Source: Planctomycetaceae bacterium
GTDB taxonomy: Bacteria > Planctomycetota > Planctomycetia > Pirellulales > Pirellulaceae
Direction: 5' to 3'
Length of the DNA: 64,000 nt
Assembly: GCA_024642205.1 (NCBI GenBank)
Contig: JAHEBQ010000002.1
Span: forward strand, 49,103-113,102
Below are positions 19,628 to 26,769 of this stretch, piece by piece. The notes beneath the pieces were generated by a model. That model saw only the letters and a list, made by a program, of their open reading frames with translations. It did not search any database and was not told where the DNA came from. Numbering within the stretch: position 1 is the first letter of the stretch; each line of letters opens with the position of its first letter. The position numbers and the translations under genes were made by a program.

Positions 19628-20604
19628 GTAACCGAATTGGAGATTGTCCCTGTTCGCCTCTGGCCCGGGCTGCTGTTTTGGTACTGGCGGGGGTGTTTAT
19701 CCGTTCAACGGCAGCCGATGTTGTTTGGATCAACGGCCAATCTACTCCAATGTCTGGTCAAATCGTTGCCAGTACTCCGGAACAAATCGAGCTCCGCGTG
19801 TTTGAAAACGGGGAACTGGGTCGGGTCGAGAAAATAGCACGTTCGCGAATCGAGCAGCTGATCACCAATATCGACACCCAACGACTTGAGCAACTGTCGC
19901 CCGAGAACCCAGCCGGCTATCGAGACTATGCCGAAGAACTTGCTTCTCAACGTATCGATCCTGCGGCCCGAAAACTCGCCCAACGTCTCTATCTGATTGC
20001 TGCGTCCATCTCAAGCGGAGGCAATGGAACCTCCCGCGAGATCTGCAACAGCGCGATGGCGGGCTTGATTTCCCTCTCCGAGTCCGAAGCGGACCGCGGA
20101 AGACTGTTGATGTTACGCTTCCTGATCAGCCCGGACGCCGACGCGATGGATGTCGTCCCCGCTTCGAAGCGATCGATCCCGGGTTCTGCGGAACATGCGA
20201 AGTTGATGCTCGAGTTGGTTCAGTCGATTCGCATGGAGAACTCGGACCATGCCGTCAAGCTGCTGAGTTCTGAGAATAACCGGGAAATTTTCCAGAAGTG
20301 GAGCGACATTTGCAGCCTCGAGGAAATTGACCGAATTGCCGGAGTCAATCGCCCCAGTAAACCGCAATTGAGCAAGCTGCTTCAAATCGAACTTCAGATC
20401 CTGACCAATGCCAGTGCATCGACAGGTGAGACACCTGAAGCGGTGCCATCCGGTCGACAATTCAACTGGGGTGACTTCGCCACGCAGGGGTCCGGGTTCC
20501 TGGGTGTCGTTCCCAGTTTTGAGAACATTACGGCAATGGATCCACGAGAGTCGGTTTACCGCTCGGGCCGATGGCTTCGGCCCGAGAGCCGATCGAACCA
20601 GTAA
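19624..20604 (+). CDS. Exported protein of unknown function, last gene of the operon
   Basis: A 326-residue protein with a signal peptide (hydrophobic LARAAVLVLAGVFI, likely cleavage near residue 31, TAADV). The N-terminal unit VVWINGQSTPMSGQIVASTPEQIELRV looks like the small beta domain often found in planctomycete exported proteins that sense or bind cell-envelope parts. The rest is helical. It starts in an ATGA overlap with the gene before it and ends about 95 bp before a bidirectional hairpin terminator. The family is not recognised. Confidence 0.8.
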   Translation: MSNRIGDCPCSPLARAAVLVLAGVFIRSTAADVVWINGQSTPMSGQIVASTPEQIELRVFENGELGRVEKIARSRIEQLITNIDTQRLEQLSPENPAGYRDYAEELASQRIDPAARKLAQRLYLIAASISSGGNGTSREICNSAMAGLISLSESEADRGRLLMLRFLISPDADAMDVVPASKRSIPGSAEHAKLMLELVQSIRMENSDHAVKLLSSENNREIFQKWSDICSLEEIDRIAGVNRPSKPQLSKLLQIELQILTNASASTGETPEAVPSGRQFNWGDFATQGSGFLGVVPSFENITAMDPRESVYRSGRWLRPESRSNQ

Positions 20605-20698
20605 CTCAAGTTCCGCGACGAGCCACGGGTCGGCGCGACAACGTGGTATGCCTGGAAAAATCGCAATTCCAAATCCGCGAAAGCGGCGCATGAAAAAA

Positions 20699-20716
20699 CC
20701 CGCTGGGTTGAGCGGG
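20699..20716. terminator. Hairpin terminator shared by two convergent operons
   Basis: A perfect 6-bp stem (CCCGCT/AGCGGG) with a 6-base loop. It is preceded by six A and followed by CATTTT, so RNA from either strand would carry a U-rich tail. It lies between the end of the ExbB/ExbD operon (20604) and the end of rplQ (20781). Confidence 0.6.
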
Positions 20717-20752
20717 CATTTTCCAGCGGGCATTTTCCAGCGGGCATTTTCG
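20711..20752. repeat. Three tandem copies of a 14-bp unit
   Basis: The unit AGCGGGCATTTTCC is repeated at 20711, 20725 and 20739; the last copy differs at its final base. The first copy begins with the right arm of the terminator stem, so the repeat multiplies the G-rich arm plus T-run. It probably arose by slippage. Confidence 0.85.
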
Positions 20753-20780
20753 ACTTGAACTCGTCGTTCCCGGCGATCAA

Positions 20781-21491
20781 TCAGTTTGTGTCTTCGGAAT
20801 GGCTCGCTGCTTCCGGTGATTCGGCAACTGGCTCGTCCGCTGGTTGCACAGGCGCCTTTTTATCGGCAACTTGACCGGCCACGTTCTCATTGGCATCATC
20901 GACAAACGTTGGCTTCTGGCTGACACGTTTGACGCGATCGTGAACGCCGACGAACTCAAGAATTGCCTGAACTCCCGCGTCACCCAGTCGCGGCTGGGCC
21001 ATTCGCAGAACACGCGTGTATCCACCTGGTCGATCGACAAATCGGTGGGCGACGTCGTCGAAAAGGATTTCAACGGCCTCTTTGTCACGCAGCAGAGCAA
21101 AAACACGGCGGCGGGCGTCGACGGCGGGGGCCATCGCAGCGGACCATTTCTTCCATTCTTCGCTTTCTCGCCACTTTTTCCAGGCCTCCGAATTTCGATC
21201 GGCATCGGTGGCGAATACCTGGGCTGCCTGCTCGAACGGAATGGCTTTTTTCGCAATCGTAATACACTTCTCGACCAAAGGCTTGACTTCTTTGGCCTTC
21301 TGGATGGTCGTCACAACCCTGCCTTTGTGGCGCGGCGGATTCACGACCGATTTGCCATCGGCCATTGTCAATCCTTCGTAAAACGACTCGTCCCGTTCCG
21401 TCAGGAACAGTCCGGTCGCCAGGTTTCGCAGCATCGCTTGTCGATGGCTGGAAGACCGACCAAGCCGTCTTCCTTTTTTCTTATGTCTCAT
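20781..21491 (-). CDS. rplQ: 50S ribosomal protein bL17 with large insertion and acidic tail
   Basis: bL17 lines part of the large-subunit exit-tunnel region. The N terminus (MRHKKKGRRLGRSSSHRQAMLRNLATGLF) is unmistakable, and the family core resumes with GGYTRVLRMAQPRLGDAGVQAILEFVG near residues 150-177. The protein has 236 residues, while usual bL17 has about 115-130. The extra length is a charged, Trp-rich insertion at about 78-130 (SEAWKKWRESEEWKKW) and an Ala/Glu/Pro-rich tail of about 50 residues. It is the last gene of the alpha operon, 43 bp after rpoA. Confidence 0.95.
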   Translation of the reverse strand: MRHKKKGRRLGRSSSHRQAMLRNLATGLFLTERDESFYEGLTMADGKSVVNPPRHKGRVVTTIQKAKEVKPLVEKCITIAKKAIPFEQAAQVFATDADRNSEAWKKWRESEEWKKWSAAMAPAVDARRRVFALLRDKEAVEILFDDVAHRFVDRPGGYTRVLRMAQPRLGDAGVQAILEFVGVHDRVKRVSQKPTFVDDANENVAGQVADKKAPVQPADEPVAESPEAASHSEDTN

Positions 21492-21534
21492 TGGTACACC
21501 AAAAGTACGTTATTCTAAATGCAATTAATTGTTA

Positions 21535-22524
21535 CTAGCTGATTGTCGGCGCCGGCGGAACTTTCATCCCCAAGTGCAGACCAAGTTCACTCAGCAACTG
21601 CCGAACTTCGACCAACGTGGTTTCGCCAAAGTTACGAATTTCCATCAACTGGTCTTCGTTACGCTGAACGAGGTCGCGAACGGTTCCGATCCCGGCGTAT
21701 TCCAGACAATTACTGGCTCGAACGGAGAATCGAAGTTCCGAGATCGGCATGTTCAACTTGGCTTCCAGTGCTGCATCGATCCCGCCTTTACTTCGGGACT
21801 GCGAATGTACCTGGGCACCAAGTTCGGAATATTGTACGAATGGATTGAGGTGCTTCCGCGTGATCTTGGCAGCTTCCACGACGGCCATTTCCGGATGTAC
21901 CGAACCGTTGGTCCAGACTTCAAGCGTCAGTTTGTCATAGTTTGTTTTCTGTCCGACACGAGTTTCTTCCACGTCATAACGGACACGAGTAACGGGGCTG
22001 TAAACAGCATCGATCGGAATGATGCCAATTTCATGATCGCGACCACTGTGTTCGGTCGCAGGCACATATCCTCGACCGTTTTCAACGACCATTTCCATCA
22101 TGAAGGGAACGTTGTCGGTCAGTGTCACAAGCGTGTGTTCGTGGTTGATAATGTCAACTTCGCCACCCGTTTGAATATCAGCTCCGGTAATCGGGCCAGC
22201 TGTGTCTTTCTCAATCGTGATGACTTTCATCTGATCGGTGTGATTTTTGACCACCAGCGATTTGACATTCAAAACAATATCCGTGACGTCTTCGAGAACG
22301 CCGGGAATCGACGAAAATTCATGGTTGGCGCCACGAATCTTCAGCTGTGTTACCGCACTGCCTTCGAGGCTCGAAAGCAGTACTCGGCGAAGGCTGTTTC
22401 CGATGGTCGTACCCAAACCTCGTTCAAACGGCTCTGCCGTGAACTTGCCATAGGTACTGCTAAGAGTCTTGCGATCGCAATCTACAACGCTTGGTAATTC
22501 CAAACCGCGCCAACGAACGTGCAT
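21535..22524 (-). CDS. rpoA: RNA polymerase alpha subunit
   Basis: A 329-residue full-length alpha subunit. The N-terminal assembly domain includes the family signature [26 protein letters not shown] (about 33-58). The C-terminal domain, which contacts promoter UP elements and activators, includes [22 protein letters not shown] and ending [20 protein letters not shown] good ribosome-binding site (AGGGAGA, 6 bases before the ATG) is visible on the minus strand. It sits between rpsK and rplQ as in the usual alpha operon, but rpsD, normally just upstream, is missing. Confidence 0.98.
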   Translation of the reverse strand: MHVRWRGLELPSVVDCDRKTLSSTYGKFTAEPFERGLGTTIGNSLRRVLLSSLEGSAVTQLKIRGANHEFSSIPGVLEDVTDIVLNVKSLVVKNHTDQMKVITIEKDTAGPITGADIQTGGEVDIINHEHTLVTLTDNVPFMMEMVVENGRGYVPATEHSGRDHEIGIIPIDAVYSPVTRVRYDVEETRVGQKTNYDKLTLEVWTNGSVHPEMAVVEAAKITRKHLNPFVQYSELGAQVHSQSRSKGGIDAALEAKLNMPISELRFSVRASNCLEYAGIGTVRDLVQRNEDQLMEIRNFGETTLVEVRQLLSELGLHLGMKVPPAPTIS

Positions 22525-22728
22525 AAAGGATCTCCCTTAAAATTCAATCTTGTCGAGGCTCGCTCTAAAGATCGTGATTGTTGTGAATTGAAAATGGTCA
22601 AAGATTGAACTCAGGCCGTTTTCCCAATGTTCAAACCGCGGCTCAATCTCTGTGGTTCGATCTCAAAACCGAACGATGTCTTTCGTATCTTTTCCGAACT
22701 AGCAAGCCAGGTGAAAACTGCACACCGA

Positions 22729-23109
22729 CTAGACGCGTCGCTTTTTGCGAGGCCGGCAACCGTTATGAGGAATTGGGGTACAATCCTCGATCGATTTGAT
22801 ATTCAAACCGGCAGCCTGCAGCGCTGTAATTGCACTTTCTCGACCGCTGCCAGGTCCCTTGACTCGAACGTCAACTTCCTTGACACCAAATTTCAGCGCT
22901 TTGTCCGCTGCCTGCTGAGCGGCGCTCTGCCCGGCAAACGGGGTACTTTTCCGGCTACCTTTGAATCCACAGGTACCGGCACTGGCCCAACAAAGGGTCT
23001 CCCCTTTTGTATCGGTAATCGTCACAGTTGTATTGTTAAAAGTCGCCTGGATGTGGGCGATTCCGTAAGTCACATTCCGACGGACTCGACGTTTTTTTGT
23101 TTTTGCCAC
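22729..23109 (-). CDS. rpsK: 30S ribosomal protein uS11
   Basis: A 126-residue uS11, a platform protein of the small subunit. It contains the family blocks [32 protein letters not shown] and [12 protein letters not shown], with the basic C terminus [13 protein letters not shown]. The start codon is GTG ([11 protein letters not shown]), with a GGAG about 11 bases upstream. It follows rpsM by about 115 bp. The 204-bp space to rpoA is where rpsD usually lies; no rpsD or remnant is seen there. Confidence 0.98.
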   Translation of the reverse strand: MAKTKKRRVRRNVTYGIAHIQATFNNTTVTITDTKGETLCWASAGTCGFKGSRKSTPFAGQSAAQQAADKALKFGVKEVDVRVKGPGSGRESAITALQAAGLNIKSIEDCTPIPHNGCRPRKKRRV

Positions 23110-23224
23110 TGCTTGTTTTCTCCGCTTTCCTGCTGCGTCATGGGACGCTTTGATTTCAATGTTCTGGTTTGAGTACGATGGACGATCTGACCGTGGGTCG
23201 AAACCGCTTCAGGCAGACAGTTGA

Positions 23225-23608
23225 TTACTTGAGGTCCTTAACGCCCTTTTTGCCTGCCACGGTTTTCTTTGGTCCTTTTCGTGTGCGTGCATTTGTCTTG
23301 GTCCGCTGGCCTCGAACCGGCAAACCGACTCGATGCCGAATTCCCCGGTAGCACCGAATGTCTCGTAATCGACCAATGTTTTGTTGAACCAACCGGCGAA
23401 GCGGACCTTCGACGGTGTAGTCCCGCTCCAGGATTGTCGCGATGCGACTGACTTCTTCATCCGTCAGGTCACGCGCTCGCTTATCCGGATCAACACCCGC
23501 CTTGTGACACAAATCACGCGCGGTTTGATCGCCGACACCGTACAAATAGGTAAGCGAGATGACAGTTTTTCTGTCATTAGGAATGTCAACACCCAGCAAA
23601 CGTGGCAT
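23225..23608 (-). CDS. rpsM: 30S ribosomal protein uS13
   Basis: A 127-residue uS13, located in the head of the small subunit, where it contacts the P-site tRNA and uL5. It begins [21 protein letters not shown] and contains [43 protein letters not shown], the conserved C-terminal block with its basic extension. It lies between rpmJ (271 bp upstream) and rpsK, as in the standard alpha operon. Confidence 0.98.
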   Translation of the reverse strand: MPRLLGVDIPNDRKTVISLTYLYGVGDQTARDLCHKAGVDPDKRARDLTDEEVSRIATILERDYTVEGPLRRLVQQNIGRLRDIRCYRGIRHRVGLPVRGQRTKTNARTRKGPKKTVAGKKGVKDLK

Positions 23609-23879
23609 ACGATTTTCTCCAACCGGCCTGATTCAGGCCAACGACGAACATGTTTTATTTACAAATTTTGAACTGTCGAGTCACCCGATGCGGACTTGCC
23701 GACCCACGGAAACCAACTCGCTCCGATGTCACATTATCGGCATTGTTTATCAATTGAATTGTCACCACCGTTACGAAAGCGCAACGATACGCAAGCGACA
23801 ATCCATTGGGTGACGGACCTATCCATCAGGTCCCAGACCTGTTTTACAAACGGAAAATACGCGTTTGTTGTACGAAAAC

Positions 23880-23993
23880 CTAACCTTGACGCTGCTTGTG
23901 TCGGGGGTTGGAACAAATTACGAACACCCGACCTTTACGCCGAACAATCTTACAATTTTCGCAGATTCGCTTTACGCTAGCGCGGACTTTCAT
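23880..23993 (-). CDS. rpmJ: 50S ribosomal protein bL36, 37 residues
   Basis: Found by reading the minus strand directly. The 38-codon frame begins with ATG at 23993 and translates to [20 protein letters not shown] followed by [17 protein letters not shown]. This is an exact-length bL36 of the zinc-binding type, with Cys11, Cys14, Cys27 and His32 as ligands. It is the first gene of the alpha operon here. infA and map, common upstream neighbours, are absent: the divergent cytochrome gene begins 311 bp away. Confidence 0.97.
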   Translation of the reverse strand: MKVRASVKRICENCKIVRRKGRVFVICSNPRHKQRQG

Positions 23994-24304
23994 CGAAGCT
24001 CTACTCGCTTTTAATCACCTTGGCTAAAGCCCATGAGTATAGGAATTTACTGGGCATTCTCACAAGGGCCAATTTGACGGTAATTCGGTATTTTCGACGT
24101 TGTCCCGGGAATATCCGTCCCGTGGTCCATAACTTTGGGCCAACTATCGGTTTCTGCCGCTTCCAATGCTGTCAGATTGTTGTTCGCGTCGAGCGATCGC
24201 CAATCCAAAAGACGGTGAGATGTCTCAAGCATTCGCCAAACCACGCCGATAATAGCCAAAATGGACAAACTTGAACGACTGAGTGATCGGTACCGATTTT
24301 ACCA
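23994..24304. other. Intergenic region between divergent rpmJ and cytochrome gene
   Basis: About 311 bp without a supported gene. It should hold the promoters for the alpha operon (minus) and for the pentaheme cytochrome gene (plus). Apart from the minus-strand promoter candidate at 24036-24065 I see no clear regulatory structure. Confidence 0.6.
24036..24065 (-). promoter_or_regulatory. Possible sigma-70-like promoter of the alpha operon
   Basis: On the minus strand TTGTGA (24060-24065) and TATACT (24036-24041) are separated by 18 bases, and the rpmJ start lies about 43 bases downstream. The -10 matches five of six consensus bases and the -35 four of six. Prediction only. Confidence 0.4.
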
Positions 24305-26698
24305 ATGTTCCGACGAACGCAATCAATGACGTCCCCTCTCGCGATCGCTGGGGTGATCTCGTTGTGTGCTTTTCTGTGTTTTTCTTCGGAAAATCAGCCT
24401 CAATCAAAATCGACCGATCCGTCGACTGCTTCCCCGATCCGACCTGTCATATTTCAGGAACCCTCCCTCCCCCCGCCATCGCTGAATATCGGAGGAGAAC
24501 CTCAGCATCCGACCAAACCCAAGGCCTCCATCCCCAACCAAAATGTAACCTGCACCCCGGTCCAACAGGAAAATTCGACAGCTCCTTCCCCTCGGCGAAC
24601 GAAAGCAGGCCCATCGCATCCGGAGACGGGTTCAACAGGACCAGCTTCCTGGCCAACATTGGTTGCTCAAGGTCTTACGGACGAGGAAATCGCCACAATT
24701 TCCGGCCTGCCGCCGATGTGTCTGAGCGATCTTCCCGGTCTGGATCTGGCCAAAGTCAAATCGGCGCAAGCCGAAGCAGCAAATCAAAACCTGGACATCA
24801 ATCAGCACGTCGACAGGGCCAACGCGCGGTTCGAATGGCCAAACATGATTCCAAGGCCGCTGGCATTCGATAGCCCGATTAACGGCACGGATTTGGCAGT
24901 GGCTTCCCGTTCCGACGTTGCGCAAGCCGAATTCCTGGATGCGTCGGGCAAAGTTCGGAATTCTCGATTCGTTTCGAAACCAATCGCCAATCCCCACGCC
25001 ACCGCGTTGACGACCGGTTCGATCGCGCGAAATCCCCAGGTACCCGACCCCCATCTCGAAATCTACTCGCGGAGTGCGTTTCCTTCGGCAAAGGAATGCG
25101 CTACCTGCCACCAGCAGATTTACGACGAATGGGCCTCCTCCAGTCACGCGTATGCCGCGGTCTCACCGATGTTCAGTTGTTTTGAAGACAAGCTGAATAA
25201 ACTTGCGCAGGGCACACTCGGGTACTTCTGCTTGCGCTGTCACGCCCCAGTTGCAACCACCATGGGACTACGTCGCGATCAGGCCATTTGGGATGGACCG
25301 CGTGTATTCAAAGAGGGAGTCACCTGCGTGGCATGCCATCGGGTCAAAATACCTTATACCAAGTCCAATGGTGAACGTCGAATCGAACCGGGAGGAATTG
25401 ATCAACCTGTTTACGGCACAGGCGATGGTAACGGCGTCGCAATCGTCAACAAGTACAGCCAGTTTTTCAAGACGAAATCCAATCTGGCCGACCCCACAAC
25501 CGGCCAACCGATCCATCGTCGTTCCATTCAATTCGAAGAACTTTCTGAGTCGTCGTTTTGCATGTCCTGTCATCAGGTCGCCGTCGAACCAGGTATCAAA
25601 CTCGAAGTCGTCTGGGACCAGTACCGGGCTTCTCCCGCGTGCAAACAGGGCGTTTCGTGCCAGGACTGCCACATGGGAAGAGTTCCCGGCGTCGACGCAG
25701 GCTATTCGATCGGCCCAGCCGCTGTGGTCAATGAAAAGGTTGTCAACGCCGAGCGCAAACATTCGAATCACATGTTTTACGGACCGGGTTACTCTATCGC
25801 AAATCCCGGGATTTTTCCGGATAACCTGAAAGCCGATCGCTGGACGTTCAATCAATGGCTGGAATTTGACTGGAGGGCAGGGTGGGGCACGGAATCATTT
25901 GAAAACGCACTCGCCAATAGCGGACAGGCCAATATTTTCCCTGAAAGCTGGCGCGATGCCGACGAGCGTTGCGACGCGCGAGAAGTTATCGACGAGAACT
26001 TGAAAAAACTGGAGTACAAGCGCGACATTCGACGTCAAATCCTGGAAAACGGATCGAAACTCGACGGTCCTTTCTTTGCCGAAGCGCCAATGGTCAACAG
26101 ACCACTAAAGTTCCGTTATTGCCTGACGAACCTCAACCCCGGCCATAACATGCCCAGCGGATCCCTCGGTGCCCAACCGCAAATCTGGCTGAATGCGGTC
26201 CTCATTGGACCCAATGGACAACGGATCTGGGAAACCGGATACCTCGATTCCAATGGCGACCTCGCGGATCAACATTCGCTTGACGTGCTCGCCAGGTGCC
26301 TCCCGCTGGACAAGCAGTTGATGAACCTGCAAACCAAATTCCTGACGACCAACGTCAAAGGTACGGATCGCGAAATGTACTTGCCGGTCAATTTCGATTT
26401 CGACCAGCTTCCCTTCCTGCGTCCCGCACAACAACCCGTCACCGTCATGAATCATCCGCCGTTCATTCGCATGGAAAGTCATTCCATTCCGGCTCTTGGA
26501 TCGAGAAACGTCAAATATGCGGTTCCCTCGCAACTGATGCAACAACCGGGTACGTACCGTTTGTCGGTTCGAATGCGGAGCCGGTCCGAGCCGATCTACT
26601 TTATGCGTTTTTGTAACGCGACACCGGAAATGGAGCGAATGATGAACCAGTGGATCGCGGATTTTCACATGAGCACGGTGACATTCGAAGTCCGTTAA
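24305..26698 (+). CDS. Pentaheme c-type cytochrome, c554-like
   Basis: A 797-residue exported protein with five CxxCH heme-binding motifs between about residues 264 and 455: CATCH, CLRCH, CVACH, CMSCH and CQDCH. The spacing resembles the cytochrome c554 / multiheme family. The N terminus has a hydrophobic signal (LAIAGVISLCAFLCF). It is followed by about 220 residues rich in Pro, Ser and Asn that look disordered, then the heme domain, then a C-terminal beta-rich domain (about 590-797). An ATG at 24326 is an alternative start. The next gene encodes a probable outer-membrane barrel 71 bp downstream, suggesting a paired electron-transfer unit. Redox partner and substrate are unknown. Confidence 0.88.
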   Translation: MFRRTQSMTSPLAIAGVISLCAFLCFSSENQPQSKSTDPSTASPIRPVIFQEPSLPPPSLNIGGEPQHPTKPKASIPNQNVTCTPVQQENSTAPSPRRTKAGPSHPETGSTGPASWPTLVAQGLTDEEIATISGLPPMCLSDLPGLDLAKVKSAQAEAANQNLDINQHVDRANARFEWPNMIPRPLAFDSPINGTDLAVASRSDVAQAEFLDASGKVRNSRFVSKPIANPHATALTTGSIARNPQVPDPHLEIYSRSAFPSAKECATCHQQIYDEWASSSHAYAAVSPMFSCFEDKLNKLAQGTLGYFCLRCHAPVATTMGLRRDQAIWDGPRVFKEGVTCVACHRVKIPYTKSNGERRIEPGGIDQPVYGTGDGNGVAIVNKYSQFFKTKSNLADPTTGQPIHRRSIQFEELSESSFCMSCHQVAVEPGIKLEVVWDQYRASPACKQGVSCQDCHMGRVPGVDAGYSIGPAAVVNEKVVNAERKHSNHMFYGPGYSIANPGIFPDNLKADRWTFNQWLEFDWRAGWGTESFENALANSGQANIFPESWRDADERCDAREVIDENLKKLEYKRDIRRQILENGSKLDGPFFAEAPMVNRPLKFRYCLTNLNPGHNMPSGSLGAQPQIWLNAVLIGPNGQRIWETGYLDSNGDLADQHSLDVLARCLPLDKQLMNLQTKFLTTNVKGTDREMYLPVNFDFDQLPFLRPAQQPVTVMNHPPFIRMESHSIPALGSRNVKYAVPSQLMQQPGTYRLSVRMRSRSEPIYFMRFCNATPEMERMMNQWIADFHMSTVTFEVR

Positions 26699-26769
26699 AC
26701 CCGCTTACTCAAATGGCTGCTTCCTTTTCGATTTTACTTCACATGCCGTGGACCTCGAACAGACGTTAA

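Noticed and set aside
21529..22497. 322-codon open frame opposite rpoA on the plus strand
   Set aside because: It is fully antisense to a certain rpoA gene and has no recognisable protein; it comes from the codon bias of rpoA.
22525..22728. Possible rpsD or remnant between rpsK and rpoA
   Set aside because: Only 204 bp, with no uS4-like peptide in any frame.
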